DNA of 26,019 nucleotides from Candidatus Albibeggiatoa sp. nov. BB20 (GTDB lineage: Bacteria; Pseudomonadota; Gammaproteobacteria; Beggiatoales; Beggiatoaceae), in NCBI GenBank assembly GCA_016744725.1, contig JADGDW010000048.1, positions 1 to 26,019 on the forward strand, in the 5' to 3' direction. Position 1 is the stretch's first letter; each line of letters opens with the position of its first letter. This document shows, piece after piece, positions 8,221-17,146 of this stretch. The position numbers and the translations under genes are program-made. The notes below the pieces were generated by a model. The model was not told the DNA's origin and made no database searches. It worked only from the letters and a program-made list of their open reading frames with translations.

Positions 8221-9525
8221 ATGAACCCCAGTTACTTAAATTCTGTACCACATTTAACCACCGCACTGCATGGCCCATTGGAGCATTTGGAAGCACATTT
8301 ACTAGAACAACAGGCACATATCGAGCACTGGTTTCGTCAGCAATGGCATCATACACCCGCGCCTTTTTATGCGTCAGTCGATTTACGCAATGCAGGGTTT
8401 AAGCTTGCTCCCGTGGATACTAATTTATTTCCAGCAGGATTTAATAATTTAAATAGTGCTTTCTTACCGCTGTGTATTCAATCCATACAATCTGCCATTG
8501 AGCAATTCAATATGGAGGCATTACGCATTTTGCTAATTCCTGAGAATCATACTCGAAATGCCTACTATTTAGAAAGTGTTGCCACTTTAGCTGATATTTT
8601 ACAAAAAGCAGGTTATGAAGTGCGTATAGGTTCACTCATAGAGGGCTTGTCTGAACCACAATCTTTTGAATTAGATTCAGGTAAAAGCTTATTATTAGAG
8701 CCTGTGATACGTCAAGGTAACACCATTAGCATTGAGGGTTTTACGCCTTGTTTAGTACTGCTGAATAATGACTTGTCGTCTGGGATTCCACCTATTCTAC
8801 AAAATATCCAACAGCCCATTATACCACCATTGCAGCTTGGTTGGTCACATCGGTTAAAATCGGAACATTTTACTTATTATAAACAAGTTGCCAAAGAGTT
8901 TGCACAGCAGGTTAATATTGATCCATGGTTAATAGACCCACTGTTTAAAAATTGTGGCGAAATTGATTTTATGAAGAAAGAGGGTGAGAATTGTTTGGCT
9001 AAAAATGTAAATGCCTTACTTGATGAAATTCATGATAAATACACTCAATATGGTGTTTCTCAAGAGCCATTTGTGGTTGTTAAAGCAGATGCGGGTAGTT
9101 ATGGGATGGGGGTAATGACAGTGCATAGCGGCGATGATGTATTGGCTTTAAATCGGAAACAGCGCACTAAAATGTCGTCAACTAAAGGTGGACAGCAAGT
9201 CAGTAAAGTGATTATGCAAGAAGGTGTGTATACGTTTGAAACTTGGGAAGAGGCGGTTGCGGAACCTGTGGTATATATGATCGATCATTTTGTGGTCGGT
9301 GGCTTTTATCGGGTGCATACATCGAAAGGGATTAATGAGAATCTGAATGCACCAGGAGCACATTTTCAACCTTTGGCATTTGCTGAAACCTGTAATTCTC
9401 CTGATAAAACTAAAGAACCTGATGCGTTTCCTAATCGATTTTATGCGTATGGTGTGGTTGCACGTTTGGCTTTATTAGCGGCTGCAAGAGAATGTAGCTT
9501 TCACCCTCAAGAAGTTTCTTGTTAA
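8221..9525 (+). CDS. gshA: Glutamate-cysteine ligase, Acidithiobacillus ferrooxidans-type
   Basis: Cytoplasmic enzyme of 434 residues that joins L-glutamate and L-cysteine with ATP, the first step of glutathione synthesis. It is not the E. coli GshA fold family; it matches the proteobacterial family first named from A. ferrooxidans. Seen in the sequence: the conserved VDLRNAGFKLAPVDTNLFPAG block at about 53-73, then FVVVKADAGSYGMGVMTV at about 284-301, resembling an ATP-grasp nucleotide loop, and GGFYRVHT at 360-367. Length fits the family. AAGG sits about 6 nt before the ATG. gshB is not visible in the window. The gene runs divergent from pilG and convergent with the TpsA-like gene. Confidence 0.9.
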   Translation: MNPSYLNSVPHLTTALHGPLEHLEAHLLEQQAHIEHWFRQQWHHTPAPFYASVDLRNAGFKLAPVDTNLFPAGFNNLNSAFLPLCIQSIQSAIEQFNMEALRILLIPENHTRNAYYLESVATLADILQKAGYEVRIGSLIEGLSEPQSFELDSGKSLLLEPVIRQGNTISIEGFTPCLVLLNNDLSSGIPPILQNIQQPIIPPLQLGWSHRLKSEHFTYYKQVAKEFAQQVNIDPWLIDPLFKNCGEIDFMKKEGENCLAKNVNALLDEIHDKYTQYGVSQEPFVVVKADAGSYGMGVMTVHSGDDVLALNRKQRTKMSSTKGGQQVSKVIMQEGVYTFETWEEAVAEPVVYMIDHFVVGGFYRVHTSKGINENLNAPGAHFQPLAFAETCNSPDKTKEPDAFPNRFYAYGVVARLALLAAARECSFHPQEVSC

Positions 9526-9549
9526 TCTTAGAATTTCTTAATGTTTGTT

Positions 9550-9588
9550 ACCACTGATAATTATCTTTCTATCATAGTTACCAGTGGT
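9550..9588. terminator. Possible bidirectional terminator hairpin between convergent genes
   Basis: ACCACTG (9550-9556) pairs perfectly with CAGTGGT (9582-9588); a partial inner pairing TGATA/TATCA extends the stem. It lies in the 97-nt gap between the ends of gshA and the TpsA-like gene. There is no clean T-run on either side, so it is a weak intrinsic terminator at best. Confidence 0.4.
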
Positions 9589-9622
9589 GTGATTGATATG
9601 AATTTTATATCAGGTGTAATGA

Positions 9623-12598
9623 TTAATGTGCTGGTTGCCAATCATGTGCTCTTGTTGAAATACCAGGATGAGATATAAGTGTAAAACTGCTACTACCAAG
9701 GTTTAGACAGCTTGGCTGTAATTCTAAATCAGTATCAGTCATTTCTGTAGGCAAGTTTTCGAGAGCTTCACTATTTAAAGAACCAAGCGTATCAATTTGG
9801 ATATATCCATCTAAGCCAAACTTTGATGAGGCTGTTACAAGATCGTTATCTGATACAAAATAGCCTGTTGTTGTAATACCAATATTCCCACCATTGCCTC
9901 CTCGAGCATCAGCATGAATTTCACCCTTGTTTAAAACGCTAAATGTTGGATTTGCAATAAATATATCACCACCATTTTTTACTCCACTTTTAACACTCGT
10001 GGTTATTTTTGTATCTTGTGGTAGATAAAGCTGTGTACCAATAGCAAGGCTAATCGCTCCCCCTCCTGAATTTTTCGCTTCGGTTGTAATTTTACTATTA
10101 TTAAACAGGCTGAGTTCATTTGCACCAATAACAATGGTGCCCGCATCGCCACTGCTTGGGAATATTGACTCACTTCCAGAAGTGATGTTAGAGTTGTCTA
10201 ATTCAAGATTTTTTGCAAATAAAAACATTGTCCCGCCCTCGCCTTGGCTTGATGTTTTAGTGCTAATTGTTGAATCCTTCAAAGTAACGTTGGTTGTAGT
10301 ATTAATATTTTGAATTGTAGTAATAGCATCTTTGGTGGTATCATATTGATTTATATCAGATAAATTCCTCTCAAAACTACTAAAGCTTTTGTCAAAGAAA
10401 ATAAAACCCGCTTGACCTTCTGCTGTTGTATCAGAAGTTATCATTGCATTGTTTAAAATAATATTTTGTTGACTGGCTAAAAGCATAATGCCCGCATTAT
10501 TTTTACCTGACGTATTGGTGCTGATTGTAGAATTTTCTAAGATGAAATTACGTACACCATTGATTATTATGGCACTATCTTCACCTTTAATCTCTTCTTG
10601 GGCAGTATTAGCATATACATTTGACTGATTTATCAAAATAACATCACGTTTTCCTTCTATTAATATACCGCTTGCTTGGCCTTTGGTTGTATTTGAATAT
10701 ATTGTTGAACTGTCTAAAATAACGTCATTTCCTGCATCAACAGCGACCACACCTGCATCACCGTTACCTGTTGTATTTGAATATATGCTTGAGTGATTCA
10801 AAATAGCGTTGTTTTTTGTTTGCATGGTTACCATTCCAGCATGACCATCGCTTGTGGTATCTGAATATATATTTGAGCTATCCAGAGTGATATTTCCAAT
10901 TCCAGTGATTATCTCTACATTTCCCGCACTGCTTTTTCCCTTAGTTTCAGAAAAAATTTCGGTATGATCTAAATGAATATCATGATTTCGACTACCTATT
11001 AAAATTAGCCCTGTGTTTGCCTTTTTATCTAACTCATTCAAAGATACAGCACCATCTCCTGAGCTTGTTATATCAATATCTTGACCTTGAATACTGGAAT
11101 AAATATTTGAATCTTTTAAAGAAAGAACGTCTCCGCTAATAACGCTTATTTTTCCTGTATTTCCACCCTCTTTGGCTTTTGAATCTGAGTATATTTTTGT
11201 ATCATTTAAAGCCAAATCGCTATAGCTTATTATATCAACTTGCCCTGCATTGGCTTTGCCTTCACTAAGAGAAAATATTGTTGACTTATCTAATGCAATA
11301 TTAATCCCTGTCACTTTGATTGAGCCTGCATCACCTGCATTTAGTTCTGTACTATTTGCATTGGAAAACAATTTTGAGTTTTTTATTGTAATATCACCTG
11401 AATATGCAGTTACTTTGATATTTCCTGCTTGTTTGTTATTCCATGTACTGCTACTGATTGTTTTACTATCTTCTAATAGGATATTTTGGTAGCCATTAAT
11501 TTTAATATTTCCCGCATGTCCTTGACTTGTTTCTTTGGCGCGACTAAAAAATTCGACATTCTGTAATGCAATATTACCTTCACTTTCTAAACTGATAGAA
11601 CCTGCATCATTAGTCCCATATGTATTTGAATTGATAATAACATCCTTAAATAAAAGGTCAGCCTGTGCAAAAATATTGGTATCTAGCGCTTGAGCCTCTT
11701 TGTCAATCCAAGGAAATAGAGAGGTGTTGGTAAGCACAACGTTACTACCATAGATAGAAAAACCACCTCCTAAATTTTTAATTTTAATATTAGATAGCGT
11801 AATATTAGCAAGTTCACTTGTGTCTAACAATTCATCAATATCATCGAGGAAAACTTCACCGCTTGAATGTACTCCTATCATGGTCACTTCGCCTTTAGGA
11901 AAAAACATGGTGGCGATAGGCGTTTTTATAGCATTTTTACGATTTTCAGCAGATTTATAATAATAATGCCCAGAAATTTTAATATTTCCTCCAATTAAAC
12001 TGAAATCTTTATTTTCCTTAAGTTGTAGAGGAGCTTGTGTATAGTTTGCATCATATTTCTCACCTAATTGTTGATTAATTTCATTACCTTGAATATCTAT
12101 CGGTGCAGGACTATCAGTCAAAAAACCAAAACTGCTAATCGATGCTGTGGTCAAAATATTCCGTTCTGGAAAACGGGCATGAAACTCACCCTCGTCACCT
12201 AAACGCACATAATCTGCCGTTGATAAATGCAAACCACCTTGTAAATCTAAACGTGCATTCACACCCAACATAATGCCGTAAGGATTCAAAAAATATAAAT
12301 CCGCATTGGGAATAGTCGATTTTAACGTTCCATCAATAAAACTAGGTTCACCACCAATCACCCTCGCGACAATATTTTGAATTGAATCAGCACCCGAAAA
12401 ATGTGCAGCTTCCCCTTGATTCAAATTAAAACGATCGAAAGTATGGAATAAGTTACTGCCAACCGTTTGCCCAAACTCCTGCCGAATTTCATAGTCTAAA
12501 CCAGCATTCAAAGTCATAGGTTTACCCGTATGATGCAATACAATCTCTGTATTTCCCATAATGGGTAGTAGCAATAAAATTGCTAAAATTAATCTCAT
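9623..12598 (-). CDS. TpsA-like exoprotein: filamentous haemagglutinin N-terminal domain plus beta-helical repeats
   Basis: Probable secreted or surface-anchored protein of the two-partner secretion type. From the ATG at 12598 it begins with a signal peptide (MRLILAILLLLPIMG). The TPS domain follows, with FHTFDRFNLNQGEAAHFSG, NIVARVIGG and the hallmark LNPYGIMLG. The remaining ~800 residues are short Asn/Ser/Thr/Gly-rich beta-helix turns. The C-terminus has a lone Cys in a LQPSCLNLG motif. About 991 residues is short for a haemagglutinin. A GTG at 12610 is in frame, but GTGAG lies about 8 nt before the ATG and that start gives a normal signal peptide. No TpsB/FhaC transporter is in the window, so its pore must be elsewhere or lost. 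Role (adhesion, sheath, aggregation) is inference. Confidence 0.85.
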   Translation of the reverse strand: MRLILAILLLLPIMGNTEIVLHHTGKPMTLNAGLDYEIRQEFGQTVGSNLFHTFDRFNLNQGEAAHFSGADSIQNIVARVIGGEPSFIDGTLKSTIPNADLYFLNPYGIMLGVNARLDLQGGLHLSTADYVRLGDEGEFHARFPERNILTTASISSFGFLTDSPAPIDIQGNEINQQLGEKYDANYTQAPLQLKENKDFSLIGGNIKISGHYYYKSAENRKNAIKTPIATMFFPKGEVTMIGVHSSGEVFLDDIDELLDTSELANITLSNIKIKNLGGGFSIYGSNVVLTNTSLFPWIDKEAQALDTNIFAQADLLFKDVIINSNTYGTNDAGSISLESEGNIALQNVEFFSRAKETSQGHAGNIKINGYQNILLEDSKTISSSTWNNKQAGNIKVTAYSGDITIKNSKLFSNANSTELNAGDAGSIKVTGINIALDKSTIFSLSEGKANAGQVDIISYSDLALNDTKIYSDSKAKEGGNTGKISVISGDVLSLKDSNIYSSIQGQDIDITSSGDGAVSLNELDKKANTGLILIGSRNHDIHLDHTEIFSETKGKSSAGNVEIITGIGNITLDSSNIYSDTTSDGHAGMVTMQTKNNAILNHSSIYSNTTGNGDAGVVAVDAGNDVILDSSTIYSNTTKGQASGILIEGKRDVILINQSNVYANTAQEEIKGEDSAIIINGVRNFILENSTISTNTSGKNNAGIMLLASQQNIILNNAMITSDTTAEGQAGFIFFDKSFSSFERNLSDINQYDTTKDAITTIQNINTTTNVTLKDSTISTKTSSQGEGGTMFLFAKNLELDNSNITSGSESIFPSSGDAGTIVIGANELSLFNNSKITTEAKNSGGGAISLAIGTQLYLPQDTKITTSVKSGVKNGGDIFIANPTFSVLNKGEIHADARGGNGGNIGITTTGYFVSDNDLVTASSKFGLDGYIQIDTLGSLNSEALENLPTEMTDTDLELQPSCLNLGSSSFTLISHPGISTRAHDWQPAH
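10600..10960 (-). repeat. Short coding repeats inside the TpsA-like gene
   Basis: Near-identical DNA segments (TGTATTTGAATATAT at about 10688 and 10772, GGTATCTGAATATAT near 10857) recur at roughly 85-nt spacing. They encode successive turns such as SSNIYSDTT, HSSIYSNTT and SSTIYSNTT, each followed by a Gly/Ala-rich strand. The pattern continues with lower identity over much of 9990-11650. It reflects the beta-helix and offers a substrate for slippage or recombination that could vary protein length. Confidence 0.7.
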
Positions 12599-12626
12599 TT
12601 CATAACTCACTATTTTTAAATATTAA

Positions 12627-12655
12627 GATATAAACTATTTATTATTGATAAGCAA
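12627..12655 (-). promoter_or_regulatory. Weak candidate promoter of the TpsA-like gene
   Basis: On the minus strand TTGCTT (12655-12650), 17 nt, then TATATC (12632-12627), about 28 nt before the proposed ATG. Spacing is ideal but both boxes deviate from consensus in a very AT-rich stretch. Confidence 0.3.
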
Positions 12656-12749
12656 GCAATGTAAATGCGGTACAAATTTAGAGCTTTTTATCTCAGTACA
12701 GGACATAAGGTAAGTAAATGAGGTATAAGAAAAATAAGAGGTAAGCAAA

Positions 12750-13259
12750 ACTAATTTTTGTTCTTTTGTTAGTGTGTCATTTCTCGGGTTTTTGTGAGGA
12801 ATATCAAGCTTAAGATGTGGGTAACTTTTAGCAAAACCTAAAAATCCTGATGTTTTCCTTTATGCCCCTTACTCATATAGTGAATGCGTCTTGTATCATC
12901 ACTAAATATTAAATGCTCGATTGTATCGGCTTTTTTTCCAGAAAAATATTCTTTTTGCACTTCTTTAATCCTGTGGACGTTGGATTCTATTTTCTGTCAC
13001 ATCCAGTGTTAATTTTTTAACTCCTGACATGAATTTTTCTACTTCTTTTGCATTTGAACCTTCTGATAACGGCATTAATCCTTCTTTTTCAAGGCTTGGC
13101 TTAATATTTCCAACCCTCTTGATTGTTGATGTTTCGCGTTTGATGCCGTCATTCCAAATATAAACCCTAAAATATCATAAGCCGTTCCACTCTGCAGGCT
13201 AAACAATGTGAAAAATAAAAGATCATTTCAGTATATTGATTTTCCTTTGAATGTAGTTT
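12750..13259 (-). pseudogene. Degenerate IS5-like transposase (DDE family) remnant
   Basis: Three consecutive frames on the minus strand carry collinear pieces of one transposase. Frame one gives SGTAYDILGFIFGMTASNAK up to a TAA at 13075-13077. Frame two gives GLMPLSEGSNAKEVEKFM, then LTLDVTENRIQRPQD up to a TAA at 12965-12967. Frame three gives VQKEYFSGKKADTIEHLIFS, then KGKHQDF up to a TAG at 12838-12840. A final piece reads IPHKNPRNDTLTKEQK. The order and the LDVTE-RIQRP, SGKK and IPHK-LTEEQK motifs fit the IS5-type transposases of the ISL2/IS1031 kind. LTLDVTE would carry the first catalytic Asp; the middle and C-terminal catalytic regions are mostly gone. At least three frame disruptions show it is dead. 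No clear terminal inverted repeats are seen. Confidence 0.78.
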
Positions 13260-13282
13260 GTGAACTCATGACACTCCAGTAG

Positions 13283-14245
13283 TTAGCGTATTATTTCAGC
13301 ATTTTTCAAGATCGCATTGTGGAAAATCAAGCCAATACTATTAGATATTTTCAAATTAATTAATAGCTTACCCCTCTTATTTTTCTCAATTGGAATGTCA
13401 TTTGGTGCTTGACCTGCTAAAATCTTTAATGCGGCTTGAGCTGCCCATTCTCCTTGTTCTTGAGGTATTTTAACAAGGCCAATTGTTGTGAAAGGCATCA
13501 TTGATTTTTGTGTTGTACCTGTTGGAATCTGGGTATGTTCTAACACAAATTCAGCCGCCAAATAAGTATCCCAACCTTGCATATTTTGTGGTGTAACCAA
13601 TAATAATTGATCAACTTGATCTTGTAATTTTATATAAGCTGCTTTCCACTCAGCAAAACTATTCACATAAACTTCTTTATCAAATTGAATTTGGAATTGC
13701 TCTTTATAAATACTAATCGCACGTTTTTCTGAATACGCATCCATAGATAAAATGCCTAAACGCGTGCCTTTTGCATAACGTGACAATTGTTTTAATAATG
13801 GTTGAAGCAAGCTAATTTCCACCATGCCTGTGACATTTTTATACGGAAACCCATAGACCGAGGCATCCCAATTAACCCCACAGAAAACAAAAGGAATATC
13901 AGCATCTTTGTAGTAAGGTTGAATGACATATTTAGATGCACTGTCATCAGAAGCAATCACAACATCAGGTTGATAAGAGTCAATTAATGCTTTGACATCC
14001 AATCCAGCTTGTAACTTAAAAGCTTCCTCGCGATTACGCTTGGTATCCATGCGTATCACTTTAATTTCAATGCCTGTTGATTCTAAAACTTGCCGCATAC
14101 CCTGCTCAATGCCCTCACTCCAAACATAATCAGCATGGTATGAATCAACGTAAAGCAGTTTTTTATCAGATAAATCTGTAGCTGCAAAAGTAAACATTGA
14201 TAAAAATGACAAAAATATTAAAGCAGCTTGTTGTATCATTTTCAT
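13283..14245 (-). CDS. Periplasmic substrate-binding protein, ABC-type (orphan)
   Basis: Exported binding protein of about 320 residues. The ATG at 14245 is preceded at 6 nt by AAGGGA and opens a signal peptide (MKMIQQAALIFLSFLSMFTFA). An in-frame TTG ten codons upstream would bury it and is rejected. The mature part has two alpha/beta lobes: LLYVDSYHADYVWSEGIEQGM, then ALIDSYQPDVVIASDDSASK and IPFVFCGVNWD, then the hinge and second lobe with GTRLGILSMDAYS and QLLLVTPQN. This matches the ABC transporter substrate-binding family often found near sensor kinases rather than permeases. No permease, ATPase or kinase lies beside it. The ligand is unknown; such proteins may bind amino acids or nucleobase-like compounds, but nothing here decides it. 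Confidence 0.8.
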   Translation of the reverse strand: MKMIQQAALIFLSFLSMFTFAATDLSDKKLLYVDSYHADYVWSEGIEQGMRQVLESTGIEIKVIRMDTKRNREEAFKLQAGLDVKALIDSYQPDVVIASDDSASKYVIQPYYKDADIPFVFCGVNWDASVYGFPYKNVTGMVEISLLQPLLKQLSRYAKGTRLGILSMDAYSEKRAISIYKEQFQIQFDKEVYVNSFAEWKAAYIKLQDQVDQLLLVTPQNMQGWDTYLAAEFVLEHTQIPTGTTQKSMMPFTTIGLVKIPQEQGEWAAQAALKILAGQAPNDIPIEKNKRGKLLINLKISNSIGLIFHNAILKNAEIIR

Positions 14246-14418
14246 TGAATTTCCCTTGTACAATGGCTCGGACAATATTTCTAATATATAAATACAATTA
14301 ACTCTTTAGAAAAGAATAGCAGATTTTCGCAACTAACCAATTGAAATACCTTGTGTTTTACAAGAATTATCCGAAATATTGCTTTTAGATACAAGATTAG
14401 AAACTTAAAAGAAGACTA

Positions 14419-14502
14419 TTGCCAACCTCAGTTTTCCTGAGTATCTATATTTTTTCAGTTTACTAGTGCTACAATTGGCAATCAACTATTTGACTGCCAA
14501 TT
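14419..14502. repeat. Three-part inverted repeats with mutually exclusive pairing
   Basis: AATTGGCA (14473-14480) pairs perfectly with TGCCAATT (14495-14502). The overlapping TTGGCAAT (14475-14482) pairs perfectly with ATTGCCAA (14419-14426). The centre can therefore pair with only one arm at a time. The region lies between the stop of the TPR lipoprotein gene and the binding-protein gene, both on the minus strand. A smaller hairpin CTCAG/CTGAG (14427-14441) sits inside. It could be a terminator without U-run, a leader switch, or chance. Confidence 0.5.
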
Positions 14503-14511
14503 TCTAATCTA

Positions 14512-16320
14512 TTAAGGCATAAAACGTTGAATTACTTCTTGTAATTGCTCTTCATCAGGAAATAGTTCTGTTGCTTGTTGCCAAACTGTTTTAGCTTCTT
14601 CCTGTTGACCATTTGCCCATAAAACTTCTCCCAAATGTGCAGCAATTTCAGGGTCTGGATTTAATTCATAGGCTTTACGTAAATAATCAATGGCTTTATC
14701 AAGTTCACCTTTATGGTATAACACCCAACCTATACTATCTAAAATATAATAAGCGTTAGGTTGCAGGGCAAATGCTTTTTGTACTAGTTGATAAGCTTCT
14801 TCATGCCGATCAGTGTGATTAGATAAGCTATAACCTAAGGCATTCAACGCATCAATATGTTCAGGTTCAATTTCCAAGATATAACGTAAATCTTTTTCCA
14901 ATAGCGAAATATGCCCCATTTTTTCCGCTAACATGGCTCGCATATAACGCAAATTCAAATTATCAGGATATTGCTCAATATTTTCGTCATAAACCACCAA
15001 CGCGTCCGAATAACGTTCCTGCTGCATGTATAATTCCACTTCAAATTGCAACAAACTTAAACGTTCAGATTCATTATGCGTTGAAATACTATGTAAATGC
15101 TCAATAGCTTGGTCAAACTCACCTAAATCAACCAATAAAACCGCAATCCGCGCTTGTGAATTCAAATAATTGCTACTGGTTTCACCAATTTGTCGATACC
15201 AAGCCAATGCAGTGCTAGTTTTCTTCTCAAGTTCAGCAATTTGCGCTAGATAGTAAAAAGCCAAATCATTTTCTGAGTCTACGTTTAACAGACGATTGAA
15301 ATAGATTTTAGACTTAGTTAACTGCTCGGTTTGTAAATGTAAAACCCCTAAGGCATACAATAGCTTTTCATTATTAGGGTCTTTGGCGGTCAAGGCTTTA
15401 AATGAATCAATCGCCTCCGTAATCTGGTCATCCTCAGCCAATAAACGGGCATAACTGAGTTGCCAGTCTTGGTTATCGGGCTTCTTTTCTAATAATTGCT
15501 TAAGCCAAACCAATGCTTGTTCGGTTTTATTTTGTTGAGATAAAACATAAATATACACAGGTACTGCTTCATCATAACTTGGATTTACCGTTGTAGCAGT
15601 AGTATCTTTAGCTTCTAATTCAAACAATTGTTCTAAAATCGCTTGGGCTTTTTCTAATTTATCACTGCCGACTAAAACCCGCGCATACAACAACAAGGTC
15701 ACAGGATTATTGCTATGTTTTTTCATCACAGAATCCATCAATCTCGCAACTTGGTCTTGATCTTGATCTTCAATGATTTCCATAATCAGACGTTGTTGTG
15801 AATCAGGCTTATCTTCCAATGCGGTTAATAATCTATCCAAGTGTTCCGCAGCTTCCTCTGGCCGATTTTGTTGTACTAAAATTCGAGTCAAGTTATAACG
15901 TGCTTGCAAACTACTTGCATCAAGCCTTAACCATAATGTTGTTGCTTGATAAGCTAAAGGATAATCTTTTTCATGTAATGCTAAACGTGCTGCTCGTTCA
16001 GCCAATTCAATATCTAATAATATCTGAGCAATTTCTAAAAAATACTGGGCAGATAAAGAATAATATCCACGTCGTCCCGCTAATTCTGCCACCATATATT
16101 TATACGAAAATTCTTGGATCGCAGAAATAAACTCAGCAGAACTGGGATGTAATGGGATGATGGCTTCATTGCTTGGTGTATTCAATTCATTTTCAGCGGC
16201 TTCTTGCGCACTGACATCACCTTGATGAATTAATTGACCACCACAGCTTGCAAGTAAATTGACTAACAAAATAATACAAACTTGTTTACCTAATAATTTA
16301 ATATTCACATTGTGCTCCAT
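14512..16320 (-). CDS. Tetratricopeptide-repeat outer-membrane lipoprotein
   Basis: Protein of about 602 residues. From the ATG at 16320 there is a signal peptide with lipobox LLASC, so Cys26 would be lipidated. The rest is almost entirely TPR helices, for example LAYQATTLWLRLDASSLQAR, LLYALGVLHLQTEQLTKSK and YILDSIGWVLYHKGELDKA, ending with EEQLQEVIQRFM. A longer frame from a TTG at 16395 adds 25 residues before the lipobox and is unlikely. It resembles the large TPR proteins found beside lolB in many gammaproteobacteria, though lolB is not here. It should act as a periplasm-facing scaffold for protein complexes; partners are unknown. The gene is divergent from the ACT-domain gene. Confidence 0.85.
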   Translation of the reverse strand: MEHNVNIKLLGKQVCIILLVNLLASCGGQLIHQGDVSAQEAAENELNTPSNEAIIPLHPSSAEFISAIQEFSYKYMVAELAGRRGYYSLSAQYFLEIAQILLDIELAERAARLALHEKDYPLAYQATTLWLRLDASSLQARYNLTRILVQQNRPEEAAEHLDRLLTALEDKPDSQQRLIMEIIEDQDQDQVARLMDSVMKKHSNNPVTLLLYARVLVGSDKLEKAQAILEQLFELEAKDTTATTVNPSYDEAVPVYIYVLSQQNKTEQALVWLKQLLEKKPDNQDWQLSYARLLAEDDQITEAIDSFKALTAKDPNNEKLLYALGVLHLQTEQLTKSKIYFNRLLNVDSENDLAFYYLAQIAELEKKTSTALAWYRQIGETSSNYLNSQARIAVLLVDLGEFDQAIEHLHSISTHNESERLSLLQFEVELYMQQERYSDALVVYDENIEQYPDNLNLRYMRAMLAEKMGHISLLEKDLRYILEIEPEHIDALNALGYSLSNHTDRHEEAYQLVQKAFALQPNAYYILDSIGWVLYHKGELDKAIDYLRKAYELNPDPEIAAHLGEVLWANGQQEEAKTVWQQATELFPDEEQLQEVIQRFMP

Positions 16321-16544
16321 AACGGGCGTATTGTTTCTTTCAAGCATTGCAACAAGCTTTTGATCTTGATTCGGGTTGCAAGTGCATTTTATCAATGTTC
16401 ACAGGATAATTTTCATAAACTGACAGAATCACTTAAAATAGTATGGCTGGTATATTAAGCTGAAATGCAAAAAAATTAAATAACAGGTGACTGAAATTTC
16501 GAGTTCAGACGCTGAAAATATTAACTGATTGAGTTTAAGAACTT

Positions 16545-17069
16545 ATGCAACAACTGATGATTTGTGGTATTGCCGACAACCAACCACAATTATTAACCCA
16601 AATGAGTAAAGCCATTTTAGACTGTGGCGGCCACATTGTAGATAGTCGTGCCACCGTATTTGGTCATACACTATCGCTTAATTTACAAGTGACAGGTAGT
16701 TGGGATGTGATTGTAAAAATTGAGGACTTATTACCTCGTTTACAAGCACAATATAATTTTAATTTAATCAGCTCAAGAACAGAAGCACGGCAAATTGTGA
16801 CAGATGTCATGCCGTATGGGATTGAAGTGATTGCATTATATGATCCTAAAATTATCTATGAGCTATGTGAGTTTTTTAGTAGCCGTAATATTGGGGTTGA
16901 AGAGCTGATTAGTCAACGTTATGTGCCAAATCAAACCAATACTTTAATGTATACAGTTTCAATGATGATTTACATTCCAAATGATGATTCAATCCCACAG
17001 CTACGAAATGAGTTCATGGAATTTTGTGATGATCTCAATTTAGACGCGGTTATCGCTCCAACCAAATAA
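16545..17069 (+). CDS. GcvR-like protein with two ACT domains
   Basis: Cytoplasmic protein of 174 residues. The N-terminal ACT domain (about 1-75) begins MQQLMICGIADNQPQLLTQM and has CGGHIVDSRATVFG. The second (about 90-170) contains VIALYDPKIIYELCEFFSSR and NIGVEELIS. This layout matches the glycine cleavage transcriptional repressor GcvR and its relatives, which bind amino acids and act through protein partners, not by DNA contact. No gcvA or gcvTHP is nearby, so the glycine link is family inference. Translation starts at the ATG at 16545 with a weak GAG upstream. The 149-nt spacer to the divergent TPR lipoprotein gene must carry both promoters; I see no strong boxes there. Confidence 0.75.
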   Translation: MQQLMICGIADNQPQLLTQMSKAILDCGGHIVDSRATVFGHTLSLNLQVTGSWDVIVKIEDLLPRLQAQYNFNLISSRTEARQIVTDVMPYGIEVIALYDPKIIYELCEFFSSRNIGVEELISQRYVPNQTNTLMYTVSMMIYIPNDDSIPQLRNEFMEFCDDLNLDAVIAPTK

Positions 17070-17146
17070 TTCATTAAAAACAAGCTTTTTTGTGTGCAAT
17101 TGCAGTGAATGTACTACAAATGAGCACATAATATATAATTACTGAA

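Noticed and set aside
10600..10960. CRISPR-like array
   Set aside because: The repeats are short, imperfect and in frame within a long coding sequence, with spacing set by beta-helix turns.
14246..14275. Upstream TTG start of the binding protein
   Set aside because: AAGGGA lies at the right distance from the ATG at 14245, and the extension would disrupt the signal peptide.
16321..16395. Upstream TTG start of the TPR lipoprotein
   Set aside because: It would place the lipobox 50 residues from the N-terminus; the ATG at 16320 gives a normal signal peptide.
16396..16544. RNA gene or riboswitch in the divergent spacer before the ACT-domain gene
   Set aside because: No stable stem set, tRNA cloverleaf or known riboswitch core could be made out.
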